The translations under genes were made by a program, and so were the position numbers. Below are positions 1 through 8,670 of a stretch of DNA of 64,000 nucleotides, in pieces; the stretch's first letter is position 1, and every line of letters begins with the position of its first letter. Below the pieces are notes generated by a model that was given only the letters and a program-made list of their open reading frames with translations, was not told where the DNA came from and did no database searches. The stretch is from Mesorhizobium loti (GTDB taxonomy: Bacteria; Pseudomonadota; Alphaproteobacteria; Rhizobiales; Rhizobiaceae), in NCBI RefSeq assembly GCF_001510895.1, contig NZ_LPWA01000098.1, forward strand, positions 1-64,000, given 5' to 3'.

Positions 1-189
1 CTCATGGCCGAGGATCGCCGGAAAGATGCCTTCCGGATCGGCGCCCGAGAGCGTGAACTCGTCGGTGTGGCAGATGCCGGTCGCCTTGACCTCGACCAGC
101 ACCTCGCCCGCGCGCGGGCCCTCAAGGTCCACCTCCATGATCTCCAGCGGCTTTCCGGCACCAACGGCAACTGCGGCACGCGTTTTCAT
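1..189 (-). CDS. S-(hydroxymethyl)glutathione dehydrogenase (class III alcohol dehydrogenase), N-terminal part
   Basis: Only the first 63 codons are in the window; the gene continues past base 1. The translation begins [20 protein letters not shown] and contains [19 protein letters not shown], the zinc-ligand region (Cys in GICHTD) of class III alcohol dehydrogenases, and runs to GHE at the window edge. Enzymes of this family oxidise S-hydroxymethylglutathione, formed from formaldehyde and glutathione, to S-formylglutathione with NAD in the cytoplasm. That is the step after methanol oxidation, which fits the xoxF and PQQ genes in this window. The ATG at 189 is preceded by a GGGAGGAA-type ribosome binding site. 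It is divergent from the ABC transporter genes to its right. The family names adhI, flhA and gfa are all in use, so no symbol is given. Confidence 0.9.
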   Translation of the reverse strand, partial: MKTRAAVAVGAGKPLEIMEVDLEGPRAGEVLVEVKATGICHTDEFTLSGADPEGIFPAILGHE

Positions 190-581
190 GAGGCATTCCT
201 CCCAAGGCAGTCGAAGAGCTTCGTGTTCGGGCAGGCTTGAGGCCCGCTCGCAACAAAATGTCCGTTTCTTGGCCGTCGTGAGGTCGCGATAATCGAACGA
301 TCCGCCTCATAAGTCTATTCTACCAAGGTACCCCGACCGTCGAGGCAGCTGCGGCATGGACGCGGCGCTGATCTTGAGGATCAGTTCGGAACTTTCTATG
401 CGGGTTTCGAGAAGTCGTGACCCGCTTGGTCGCGACCTCCCTGCCGCGGGAATAGGACTAAAGCAGAAGCGACAAGCCAGCTTGCAACGTTTGATAAATC
501 CAGCACTTCCGCTAAGTTCGCCGCGGGCACCTTGGCTTGACGCCGGCCCGACATGGTCGGGCTTCAGCGCAAGAACGGGCA
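190..581. promoter_or_regulatory. Divergent intergenic region between the formaldehyde dehydrogenase gene and the PQQ-linked ABC operon
   Basis: About 390 bases without a convincing gene. It should hold promoters for both directions. Visible dyads are CTGATC (368-373)/GATCAG (379-384) and a perfect seven-base-pair hairpin GCCCGAC (546-552)/GTCGGGC (556-562) just upstream of the chosen start at 582. No clear -35/-10 pair was identified. Confidence 0.4.
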
Positions 582-1841
582 ATGTTATCGATGACGAGCG
601 CGGTGCCGAGCACTTTTGCGGCCTTTTTGTGCTTTCTTTTCCTGACCGCCAGCGTTTCCGGGGCGGCAGGCCAGGAAGAGCTGGGCAAACAACCGACGGC
701 AACGGCCGAGCCGGAAAAAAAGATCACTGAAATCAAGATAGGCTACCTGCGGGCTTACGCGCCGCGACTGACGCTTTCGCTGCTCGACGTGCCGCCGCGT
801 GACGAAGGTGTCGCCGGTGCCAATGTCGCTATCGGCGATAACAATACGACCGGGAAGTTCATCAATCAGAAATTCAGCCTCGACGTTACCGAGATTAAGC
901 CGGAATCGGACGCAGTTCAGGCATTCGGCGACCTGATCGCCAAAGGCGACCGCTACGTGATCGCCGACCTCTCGGCCAAGCAGTTGCTGTCGATCGCCGA
1001 TATCGCCCGCGACAAGGGTGTGCTGATCTTCAACATCGGCGCCACCGACGACAGCCTGCGCGAGGAGGACTGCCGCATAAACGTTTTCCACATCGCGCCG
1101 ACGCGCAGCATGCTGGCCGACGCGCTGGCGCAGTATCTCATGGTCAAGAAATGGCCGAACTGGGTGCTGCTCTATGGCTCGCATGAGCAGGACCATCTCT
1201 ATGCCGATGCGTTGCGCCGCGCGGCAACCCGTTTCGGCGGCCAGATCGTCGCCGAGAAGGAGTTCAAGGACACCGGCACAGCCAGGCGCACCGACACAGG
1301 CGCCACGCAGATCCAGCAGCAGATCTCCGTCTTCACGCAGGATCTGCCGGAGCACGATGTGGTGCTGGTCGCCGATGAAAGCGAAGTGTTCGGGACCTAT
1401 GTCCCTTACCGCACCTGGACGCCGCGGCTGGTCGCAGGCACGGCCGGTCTCGTGGCATCGTCATGGCACCCCGCCAGCGAGCAATGGGGCGGCATCCAGA
1501 TGCAAAGTCGCTTCCTGAGGACGACGGGCCGGCGAATGCTGTCCAAGGACATGTCGGCCTGGACGGCCGTGCGGGCCGTCGGCGAAGCCACCACGCGCAC
1601 CAATGGCGACGATCCGAAAAAGATCAGCGACTACATCCGCTCAGACGATTTCTCGGTCGCCGCCTTCAAGGGACAGAAGCTGACCTTCCGCAAATGGAAC
1701 CTCCAGCTTCGCCAGCCGATCCTGCTTGGCGATACCAAATCGGTCGTTTCGACATCTCCCCAGCAAGGCTATCTCCACCAGGTCTCCGAGCTCGACACCC
1801 TCGGCATCGATCAACCGGAAACGAAATGCGTCCTCAAGTAG
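582..1841 (+). CDS. ABC transporter substrate-binding protein of the PQQ-dependent alcohol dehydrogenase system
   Basis: A 419-residue exported protein of the branched-chain-amino-acid-type periplasmic binding fold. The N-terminus from the ATG at 582 is a signal peptide (hydrophobic stretch FAAFLCFLFLTASVSGAAG). An upstream ATG at 537 in the same frame would add 15 polar residues before it and is less likely. The body has typical receptor-family signatures such as the INVFHIAPTRSMLADALAQY region. Proteins of this type sit beside PQQ-dependent alcohol dehydrogenases in many proteobacteria, together with the beta-propeller, ATPase and ABC-2 permease found next here. The substrate is unknown; an alcohol or a dehydrogenase-related ligand is inference from context. 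It appears to lead a five-gene operon with 582-5186. Confidence 0.85.
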   Translation: MLSMTSAVPSTFAAFLCFLFLTASVSGAAGQEELGKQPTATAEPEKKITEIKIGYLRAYAPRLTLSLLDVPPRDEGVAGANVAIGDNNTTGKFINQKFSLDVTEIKPESDAVQAFGDLIAKGDRYVIADLSAKQLLSIADIARDKGVLIFNIGATDDSLREEDCRINVFHIAPTRSMLADALAQYLMVKKWPNWVLLYGSHEQDHLYADALRRAATRFGGQIVAEKEFKDTGTARRTDTGATQIQQQISVFTQDLPEHDVVLVADESEVFGTYVPYRTWTPRLVAGTAGLVASSWHPASEQWGGIQMQSRFLRTTGRRMLSKDMSAWTAVRAVGEATTRTNGDDPKKISDYIRSDDFSVAAFKGQKLTFRKWNLQLRQPILLGDTKSVVSTSPQQGYLHQVSELDTLGIDQPETKCVLK

Positions 1842-1860
1842 CGCCAATCGGGAGGAATTC

Positions 1861-2832
1861 GTGCAGAGACGAGCTTGCGTACTCGCCATTGTCGCAACCG
1901 GCATCATGGCCGGCCCGGCATCGGCCTACACGGCCTATGTTTCCAACGAGAAGGACAATACGATGACCGTCGTCGATACGGCGACCATGCAGGTGGTCAA
2001 GACCGTCGACGTCGGCCAGAGACCGCGCGGCATCACCATCTCGCACGACGGCAAGTTCATCTTTTTGTGTGCCAGCGACGACAATACGATCCAAATCATC
2101 GACACCGCGACGCTGCAGGTCGTCGGCACGCTGCCCTCCGGCGACGATCCGGAATTGTTCGTGCTTTCGCCCGACGGCAAGACGCTCTACGTCGCCAACG
2201 AAAACGACAATCTGGTCACCGCGATCGACGTCGACAGCAAGGAAGTGAAGACCGAGATTCCGGTTGGCGTGGAACCGGAAGGCATGGCCGTCAGCCCCGA
2301 CGGCAAGACAATGGTCAACACCTCAGAGACCACCAGCATGGCGCATTTCATCGACACCGAGAGCCATGACGTAACCAACAACGTGCTGGTCGACACGCGC
2401 CCGCGCTTTGCTGCGTTCACGCCCGACGGATCGCAGGTCTGGGTCAGTGCCGAGGTCGGCGGCACCGTCAGCGTCATCGACAACGCCAAGCGCGAGGTCG
2501 TGAAGAAGATCAAGTTCGCGATTCCGGGGCTACGGGCCGAGACTATTCAGCCGGTAGGCATGGCCATCAGCGCCGACGGCAAGAAGGCCTATGTCGCGCT
2601 CGGCCCGGCGAACCATGTCGCGGTGATCAACACCGAAAGCTACGAGGTGGAAAAATACATCCTCGTCGGCCAGCGGGTCTGGCATCTGGACTTCACGCCC
2701 GATCAGAAAACACTGATCACCACGAACGGCAATTCCAACGACATCACTTTCATCGACACGGCGACTGACGAGCCGGTTCAGTCGGTCACCGTCGGCCAGC
2801 AGCCCTGGGGCGTGGCCATATCGCCCCAATGA
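1861..2832 (+). CDS. PQQ-dependent catabolism-associated YVTN beta-propeller protein
   Basis: A 323-residue exported protein starting at GTG 1861, chosen because GGGAGGA lies five bases upstream and a signal peptide follows (RRACVLAIVATGIMAGPASA). The mature part is a run of YVTN-type beta-propeller blades of about 42 residues. Each has a pattern like AYVSNEKDNTMTVVDTATMQ followed by VVKTVDVGQRPRGI and SHDGKFIFL. Family members are found with PQQ alcohol-dehydrogenase gene sets and are predicted to be periplasmic; their biochemical role is not established. It lies 19 bases after the binding-protein gene. Confidence 0.85.
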   Translation: MQRRACVLAIVATGIMAGPASAYTAYVSNEKDNTMTVVDTATMQVVKTVDVGQRPRGITISHDGKFIFLCASDDNTIQIIDTATLQVVGTLPSGDDPELFVLSPDGKTLYVANENDNLVTAIDVDSKEVKTEIPVGVEPEGMAVSPDGKTMVNTSETTSMAHFIDTESHDVTNNVLVDTRPRFAAFTPDGSQVWVSAEVGGTVSVIDNAKREVVKKIKFAIPGLRAETIQPVGMAISADGKKAYVALGPANHVAVINTESYEVEKYILVGQRVWHLDFTPDQKTLITTNGNSNDITFIDTATDEPVQSVTVGQQPWGVAISPQ

Positions 2833-2897
2833 ACGCGGCCGGAAGACTGACGCCGGCGGCGTCGAGCGCGTCAGGCAAACATCCTGAAGGAGCATCC

Positions 2898-3686
2898 ATG
2901 CAGCATGTCAGGGCGGGGAAAGCGGGAGATGAGGTGGCGGCGCTCGACGTCGCCGGCGTCAGCCATTCCTATGGTCCGAAGCTGGCGCTCAACGACGTCT
3001 CTTTTTCAATCGCGCCGGCGACTTTCACCGCCCTGCTCGGTCTCAATGGTGCCGGCAAGACAACTCTGTTCTCGTTGATCAGCCACCTTTACAACACGCG
3101 CCGGGGATCGATCCGCATCTTTGGCCATGACGTCAGCCGCGCTTCCGGCGAGGCGCTCAGGCGTGTCGGCATCGTGTTCCAGGCACGTACGCTCGATCTC
3201 GACCTCAGCGTCTACCAGAACCTCTCCTATGACGCCTCGCTGCACGGCATCAGCGGAGGCGAGGCCCGGCGGCGTATCACCGATCTGCTTGAAACGGTCG
3301 ACATGCAGGGCCGTGAGCATGACAAGGCCCGTTCTCTCTCCGGCGGCCAGATGCGGCGCATCGAAATCGCCAGGGCGCTGCTCCATCACCCTTCCTTGCT
3401 GCTGCTCGACGAGGCGACGGTCGGTCTCGACATCCAGTCGCGCGCAGGCATTCTTGCCACCATCCGCAAGCTGGTCGAAACCGAGGGCATCGGCGTGCTC
3501 TGGGCCACCCATCTGATCGACGAGGTTGATGACGGCGACCATGTCGTCGTGCTGAGGCAGGGTGAACTGGTCGCCAAGGGCAAGGTGGCCGACGTCGTCA
3601 AGGCAAGTGGCGCCGGTTCGATCGGCGACGCCTTTTCGCGGCTCAGCCGAAGCCAGGCGGCCGGCATTGCGGGGATTTCGCCATGA
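2898..3686 (+). CDS. ABC transporter ATP-binding protein, PQQ-dependent alcohol dehydrogenase system
   Basis: A 262-residue ATPase subunit. Walker A is GLNGAGKTTL, the signature is LSGGQMRRIEIARAL, and Walker B is LLLLDEATVGLD, followed by the switch histidine in LWATHLIDE. The start at 2898 is chosen because AAGGAG (2887-2892) precedes it by five bases. An in-frame ATG at 2829 overlaps the upstream stop and cannot be excluded. It would energise the ABC-2 type permease encoded next, whose start overlaps its stop by four bases (ATGA). Confidence 0.9.
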   Translation: MQHVRAGKAGDEVAALDVAGVSHSYGPKLALNDVSFSIAPATFTALLGLNGAGKTTLFSLISHLYNTRRGSIRIFGHDVSRASGEALRRVGIVFQARTLDLDLSVYQNLSYDASLHGISGGEARRRITDLLETVDMQGREHDKARSLSGGQMRRIEIARALLHHPSLLLLDEATVGLDIQSRAGILATIRKLVETEGIGVLWATHLIDEVDDGDHVVVLRQGELVAKGKVADVVKASGAGSIGDAFSRLSRSQAAGIAGISP

Positions 3687-4557
3687 GCACTTCCGCAATG
3701 CCGGAAAAGGTTGCCGCCGTCACGCCGGCGACATCCGGCGCGTTCGGCCTTCGTCACTATCTCATCTGCCTCAAGGGAGTCGTGGTACGGGAATGCCTGC
3801 GCTTCCTTCACCAGCGCGAGCGTTTCATCTCATCGCTGGTCCGACCGCTCGTCTGGCTGTTCATTTTGCCGCCGGATTCCGGCAGGTGCTCGGCGTCTCG
3901 ATCATCCCGCCCTACAAGACCTACGTGCTCTACGAAGTCTACATCACGCCCGGCCTGTGCGGCATGATCCTTCTGTTCTCGGGCATGCAGTCTTCGCTGT
4001 CGATGGTCTACGACCGTGAGATGGGCAATATGCGCATCCTGCTTGTCAGCCCATTTCCGCGTTGGTTCCTGCTGCTGTCGAAGATGCTCGCCGGCGTTGC
4101 CGTATCGATCGCGCAGGTTTACGCGTTCCTGATCGTTGCCTGGTTCTGGGGCGTCAAGGCGCCGCCGCTCGGCTATCTGTTCGTGCTGCCGGCGCTGTTC
4201 CTGTCGGGCATGATGCTTTGCGCGCTCGGCATGCTTTTGTCCTCGATGATCAAGCAGCTCGAAAACTTCGCCGGCATCATGAACTTCGTCATCTTTCCCG
4301 GCTATTTCGCTTCTCCGGCGCTCTACCCTTTGTGGCGCATCCAGGAAGCGAGCCCGCTTCTTTACAAGCTCTGCCTCGCCAACCCCTTCACCTACGCGGT
4401 CGAACTGATCCGCTTCGCCTTCTACGGGCAGGTCGATTGGGTGTCGCTGGGTGTCGTCGTCGGCTGCACGTTGCTGTTTCTGGGAGGCGCCATCATCGCT
4501 TATGACCCTTCGCGCGGCCTGATAACCCGCAAACAGGGCACGGGAGGAAACGGTTGA
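3683..4557 (+). pseudogene. ABC-2 type permease of the PQQ-dependent alcohol dehydrogenase system, frameshifted
   Basis: The N-terminus (from ATG 3683, MSTSAMPEKV...) and the rest of the protein lie in different frames. The first frame reads through ISSLVRPLVWLFIL; the other continues with FAAGFRQVLGVSIIPPYKTY to the stop at 4557. Joining them at the T run 3864-3867 requires one extra T and gives a continuous ABC-2 permease of about 290 residues with roughly six membrane helices and the family's SMVYDREMGNMRILLVSPFPR segment. The gene overlaps its neighbours by four bases and one base, as an intact operon would. Either this is a real single-base deletion that would kill the transporter, or a base was missed in sequencing. 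The downstream protein shows no sign of decay. Confidence 0.8.
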
Positions 4558-5186
4558 TGGCACGAATGAGCCTTGTTCGCAGCCTGGTTGCGGCTGCCAT
4601 GTTCGTACCGAGCGCCGGCGCCATGGCCGCGAATACCGATCCGGACTGGCCCTGCGTGCAGCGCAAGGTGCCGCAACTCTCGCTCGGCCAGGTCTGGAAC
4701 GGACCGGACCTTCCACCAGCGGCGAAGGACTGGCCGGAGGACCCGTCCGTCTCCGCCTTGGTCGAGGAGGTGGCGGCCCGCAGGTTGCCGATTGCGGACG
4801 CACAGAAGAAGATCAGGGACTTTGCGGCTTCCCTGCCGGCCGGGCAGCTTGCGCCGAAAATGGCGATGCTCGAGCAGGGCATGTTCGACCACATGGATGC
4901 CGAGCGTTCGCATGTGATTTCCGGCATTTCCCGATACGCCCACCGGCAGCTCGAAATGGCCGCCGAATTGCGCAAGGAAGCGTCCGATGTCGATGCGTTG
5001 CGTGCAAAACCCGACGCGGATCAGGACGAGGTCGAGCGGCGGACCGATCAACTGAATTTCGCCACGCGAATCTTCAACGAGCGTGCGCAATCGCTGACTT
5101 ACGTCTGCGATGTGCCGACGATAATCGAGCAGCGGCTTTATCAGCTGTCAAAGACTGTCTCGGAAATGCTTGCCGCGAAGAAATAG
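4557..5186 (+). CDS. Conserved exported protein of unknown function in the PQQ-linked ABC operon
   Basis: A 209-residue protein starting at ATG 4557, which overlaps the permease stop (TGATG) and has GGGAGG eleven bases upstream. It has a signal peptide (SLVRSLVAAAMFVPSAGAMA) and a mature region opening DPDWPCVQRKVPQLSLGQVW. A mostly helical charged body follows, with a second cysteine in LTYVCDVPTIIEQRL. The two cysteines could form a disulfide in the periplasm. I do not recognise a functional domain. Position as last gene of the transporter operon suggests a periplasmic accessory role in the same system. Confidence 0.7.
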   Translation: MARMSLVRSLVAAAMFVPSAGAMAANTDPDWPCVQRKVPQLSLGQVWNGPDLPPAAKDWPEDPSVSALVEEVAARRLPIADAQKKIRDFAASLPAGQLAPKMAMLEQGMFDHMDAERSHVISGISRYAHRQLEMAAELRKEASDVDALRAKPDADQDEVERRTDQLNFATRIFNERAQSLTYVCDVPTIIEQRLYQLSKTVSEMLAAKK

Positions 5187-5190
5187 TCCG

Positions 5191-5391
5191 TCAGGATCCC
5201 CGGCCGGGCAGCACACGCCAGCGCTGCACGAAATAGCCAGGATGTGTCTCCAGCCAATGGGCGACCAGCGGCTGCGCCTGCATGAAGGCCACCCCGGGAT
5301 TCATGGCCAGGCCGTCCGCCATTTCCTCGCGTTGCTCGCAAGTCTGCGGCACCGCCGTCATGCAGACCATCATCACGATTGTATAAAGCAT
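5191..5391 (-). CDS. Small two-cysteine protein, paralogue of the protein at 17,329
   Basis: A 66-residue protein beginning MLYTIVMMVCMTAVPQTCEQ, with GAAGGGG upstream of ATG 5391. It shares a pattern with the 69-residue protein at 17,329-17,538: C-x7-C near the N-terminus (CMTAVPQTC here, CLSANPGDC there), then a W-x3-HP-x3-V-x-RW motif (WLETHPGYFVQRW here). Similarity between two short, separately located reading frames supports both being real genes. The N-terminal hydrophobic run is short, so location is uncertain. Function is unknown. It is convergent with the PQQ-linked ABC operon. Confidence 0.65.
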   Translation of the reverse strand: MLYTIVMMVCMTAVPQTCEQREEMADGLAMNPGVAFMQAQPLVAHWLETHPGYFVQRWRVLPGRGS

Positions 5392-5620
5392 TGCCCCTTC
5401 CCCTTCGAATTCCCGAACCCCACGCCCGGGACGCATAGCGATTTGCCTGCAGGGGTGTTGGCTGCCCATCCGTCTAGCTGCGAGTGTGAAAAGCCTGCCC
5501 CTGCCCTTCTGCACAGCAACATAACATGCGGGCCTGCCGACCACCATCAGCGGCGGCCCATTGTCCACGCCGCTTCCCGACCTTTTTGGCACGGTCCCGA
5601 CGGTCGATATATGAGGCGTT

Positions 5621-6610
5621 TCACTTCGGCCGCTTTCCGGGCGCGCTGGCCTGTTGCCTCGGCGCTGCTTCATTCGCTTCGGCGTATGGATACAGTTTGC
5701 CGAACAGGGGCAGGTACGTTGCCCCCTTGCGCATTAGGAAATCGTTGAAGGTCGCCATGGCCGGCGAGATCGCGTGATCGGTGCGCATCACCGAAAACCA
5801 TTGCCGGCGGATCGGCATGCCGACCACGTCGAGAATAACGAGCCGGCCGGCTTCCGTTTCCGCGGCGATGGTGTGGGCGGAGATGAAAGCGATGCCGAGA
5901 TCTGCCATCACCGCCTGCTTGATCGTCTCGTTCGAGCCCATCTCGACGCCGAGATCGTCGATCCGGCCGGGCACGTCGCTCAGGAATATCTCCAGCGAGA
6001 TGCGCGTGCCCGAGCCTGGCTCGCGGACAAGGAAATGCTCCTCGGCGATCCTTTCCTTGGAAATGTCGCGCACCGACGCCAGCGGATGTTCTGGCGGTGC
6101 GATGATGACCAGCGGATGATCGCCGAAGACCGAAGCGCGCACCGAAACTTCCTTGGGCGGACGGCCCATCAGCGCGATGTCGATGTCGTGGTTCTTCAGC
6201 CTGTCGATCGTTTCGGCGCGATTGCCGATGGCAAGCCGCATATCGATATCGGGATGCTCCTTCATGAAGCCGGCCATGAGCCGCGGCGCGAAATATTTGG
6301 CGGTGGAAACGACGCCGAGTCTTAGGCTGCCGGTGCGCACGCCCTTGATGGCGTCCATGTCGTCTTCGAGCATGCGAAGCCGCTCTTCGATAGCCTGCGC
6401 CGCCTCGACGAAGGCCAGCCCTGCGGCGGTGGGACGCATGCCTTCCGATGTCCGGTCGAACAAGGCCAGTTCGAACTCCTCCTCCACTTGGCGCAACTGG
6501 ATCGTCACCGCTGGAGGGGAAAGGCCTAACACCTTGGCCGCGCTGACGATTTTCCCGTGGCTGACGATTGCCTGCACGGTCTTGAATTGCTTAAGCGTGA
6601 GGTTTCTCAT
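5621..6610 (-). CDS. cbbR: LysR-type transcriptional regulator of the Calvin cycle operon
   Basis: A 329-residue LysR-family protein: an N-terminal winged helix-turn-helix (residues about 1-60, containing IVSAAKVLGLSPPAVTIQLR) and a type 2 periplasmic-binding-like effector domain (about 90-300). It is divergent from cbbF with 119 bases between the genes, the standard arrangement for CbbR. Family members activate cbb transcription in response to metabolites such as RuBP, phosphoenolpyruvate or NADPH; which of these applies here cannot be seen. The C-terminal 20 residues (APRQQASAPGKRPK) are a low-complexity tail. Confidence 0.93.
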   Translation of the reverse strand: MRNLTLKQFKTVQAIVSHGKIVSAAKVLGLSPPAVTIQLRQVEEEFELALFDRTSEGMRPTAAGLAFVEAAQAIEERLRMLEDDMDAIKGVRTGSLRLGVVSTAKYFAPRLMAGFMKEHPDIDMRLAIGNRAETIDRLKNHDIDIALMGRPPKEVSVRASVFGDHPLVIIAPPEHPLASVRDISKERIAEEHFLVREPGSGTRISLEIFLSDVPGRIDDLGVEMGSNETIKQAVMADLGIAFISAHTIAAETEAGRLVILDVVGMPIRRQWFSVMRTDHAISPAMATFNDFLMRKGATYLPLFGKLYPYAEANEAAPRQQASAPGKRPK

Positions 6611-6729
6611 GCCGCATATTAAATTATTTTTACTGCCTACGTAAAGTTATTGAATTTTACTTAGTTCGGATCGTTTGGTTTCATCTCTCCATCCGGCCCT
6701 AGCAGATACGGCCGGACCGGGAGGTTACG
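6611..6729. promoter_or_regulatory. cbbR-cbbF divergent promoter with CbbR-type operator
   Basis: The segment has a 17-base inverted repeat TTTAC-N7-GTAAA at 6629-6645, and a second TTTAC at 6656-6660 that forms another dyad with the GTAAA at 6641-6645. LysR regulators of this group bind TNA-N7/8-TNA sites, which the first dyad matches. The segment is AT-rich against GC-rich flanks. By analogy with other cbb operons, CbbR would bind here to repress its own gene and activate cbbF. Confidence 0.7.
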
Positions 6730-7779
6730 ATGCCAGCGGCAACGCTTGACGCTTTTCTGAACTCCTATCTCGGCGACCCGCCGGACGAACGCCGCTCCGC
6801 GGTCGTGGCCACCATCCGTCAGCTCACGCAGGCTGCCACCAAGGTGCGCAACGCTATCAACCAAGGGGCGCTGGGCACCGCCTTTGCCGGGACCCGCGGC
6901 GCCAATGCCGACGGCGATGTCCAGAAGGATCTAGACATCTTCGCTGACGACATCTTCCTCGACGCCATGCGTCACGCTCCGGTTGCGCTCTATGCTTCCG
7001 AGGAACTGGAGCAGCCGGCCCTGCTCGACAGGCAAGCTCCCCTCGCCATCGCGATCGACCCGCTGGATGGCTCTTCCAACATCGACGCCAACGTGTCGGT
7101 CGGGACGATTTTCTCCCTCCTCCCTGCAACTGGCGCGCCGGACGCCAATCCGGCCGCCTCTTTTTTGCAGGCAGGCGTGAACATGCTGGGCGCCGGGTTC
7201 TTTATTTACGGGCCGCAGCTGGCGCTCGTTCTGTCGCTCGGCAGCGGCACGCATGTCTTCGTGCATTCGGCCAGGCTGGGCACCTTCGTCCAGGCCTACG
7301 AAAGCCGGATCATCCCCGAGCGGACCCAGGAGTTCGCCATCAACGCCGCCAATTACCGCCACTGGGACGAGGCCGTGCGCCTCTATGTCGACGACTGCCT
7401 GGATGGCACCGAAGGCCCACGGGAGAAGGACTTCAACATGCGCTGGATCGCCTCGCTTGTCGCCGACTGCTATCGCATATTGATGCGCGGCGGCGTGTTT
7501 CTGTATCCCGGCGACCAACGCAGGGGTTACCGCCAGGGCCGGCTTCGGCTCGTCTATGAGGCCAATCCGATTGCCTATCTGGTCGAACAGGCGGCCGGTG
7601 CCGCGACCGATACGATTACCCGCATCCTCGAAATCGAACCCGAGAGCCTGCATCAGCGCAGCCCCGTGGTCTTCGGATCAGCGCGCGAAGTCGCGCGGAT
7701 CGCCCGCTACCACACCGAACCCAGCGCTATCGGCGAGCGTGCGCCGCTATTCAGCCGCCGCGGACTTTTCAGGGCTTGA
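6730..7779 (+). CDS. cbbF: Fructose-1,6-bisphosphatase class I
   Basis: A 349-residue class I fructose-1,6-bisphosphatase. The metal-binding signature DPLDGSSNID lies near residue 114, and the substrate-binding YPGDQRRGYRQGRLRLVYEANP segment near residue 257 also fits. The enzyme removes the 1-phosphate of fructose-1,6-bisphosphate; Calvin-type enzymes may also act on sedoheptulose-1,7-bisphosphate. The start ATG follows GGGAGGTTACG. It is the first gene of the cbb operon and reads away from cbbR. Confidence 0.95.
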   Translation: MPAATLDAFLNSYLGDPPDERRSAVVATIRQLTQAATKVRNAINQGALGTAFAGTRGANADGDVQKDLDIFADDIFLDAMRHAPVALYASEELEQPALLDRQAPLAIAIDPLDGSSNIDANVSVGTIFSLLPATGAPDANPAASFLQAGVNMLGAGFFIYGPQLALVLSLGSGTHVFVHSARLGTFVQAYESRIIPERTQEFAINAANYRHWDEAVRLYVDDCLDGTEGPREKDFNMRWIASLVADCYRILMRGGVFLYPGDQRRGYRQGRLRLVYEANPIAYLVEQAAGAATDTITRILEIEPESLHQRSPVVFGSAREVARIARYHTEPSAIGERAPLFSRRGLFRA

Positions 7780-7787
7780 GCTGCAGC

Positions 7788-8660
7788 ATGTCGGCAAAGC
7801 ATCCCATCATCACCATCACCGGATCGTCGGGCGCGGGCACAACCTCGGTCAAGCGCATCTTCGAGCTGATCTTCCGGCGCGAGAACATCGAGGCCGCCTT
7901 CATCGAAGGCGACGCCTTTCATCGCTACGACCGCGCGGCGATGAAGGTGGAGGTCGCTGCCCAGGAAAAGGCCGGCAACCCGAACTTCACCCACTTCCAT
8001 GCCGAGGCCAACGAGCTCGGGACCCTCGAGGGGGTTTTCGAGGAATATGGCCGCCGGGGGACCGGAAGGACCCGCACCTACGTCCATGACGAGGATGAGG
8101 AGAAGCTGTACGGCACACCGCCGGGCAATTTCACCGAATGGCGCGAATTCGCTCCGAGCGACCTGCTCTTCTACGAAGGCCTGCATGGCTGCGTCGTCAC
8201 CGACAAGATCAACCTGGCCAGGCATGCGGACCTCAAGATCGGCGTGGTGCCGGTCATAAATCTCGAATGGATCCAGAAGATCCATCGCGACCGCGCAACG
8301 CGCGGCTATTCCACCGAGGCGGTGATGGACGTGATCCTGCGCCGCATGCCGGACTATGTCCGCTACATCGTCCCGCAATTCTCGCAGACCGCGATCAACT
8401 TCCAGCGCGTGCCGATCGTCGACACCTCCAACCCGTTCATCGCACGCTGGATTCCGACCCCAGACGAATCGATGCTGGTCATCCGCTTCGCCAATCCTCG
8501 CGGCATCGATTTCCCTTACCTGCTTTCAATGATCCACGACTCGTTCATGTCGCGGTCGAATTCCATAGTGGTGCCGGGCAACAAGCTCGACCTTGCCATG
8601 CAGCTGATCCTGACGCCGCTCATCCTGCAATTGATCGAACGCAAGAAACGTGTGTCGTGA
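7788..8660 (+). CDS. cbbP: Phosphoribulokinase
   Basis: A 290-residue bacterial-type phosphoribulokinase. The P-loop is GSSGAGTTS at residues 12-20, followed by the family segment [20 protein letters not shown]. It converts ribulose-5-phosphate and ATP to ribulose-1,5-bisphosphate, the RuBisCO substrate. ATG 7788 is preferred over an in-frame TTG at 7776, which would overlap the cbbF stop, because MSAKHPII is the usual N-terminus of this family. It lies eight bases after cbbF. Confidence 0.95.
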   Translation: MSAKHPIITITGSSGAGTTSVKRIFELIFRRENIEAAFIEGDAFHRYDRAAMKVEVAAQEKAGNPNFTHFHAEANELGTLEGVFEEYGRRGTGRTRTYVHDEDEEKLYGTPPGNFTEWREFAPSDLLFYEGLHGCVVTDKINLARHADLKIGVVPVINLEWIQKIHRDRATRGYSTEAVMDVILRRMPDYVRYIVPQFSQTAINFQRVPIVDTSNPFIARWIPTPDESMLVIRFANPRGIDFPYLLSMIHDSFMSRSNSIVVPGNKLDLAMQLILTPLILQLIERKKRVS

Positions 8661-8670
8661 GGAGGACGCT

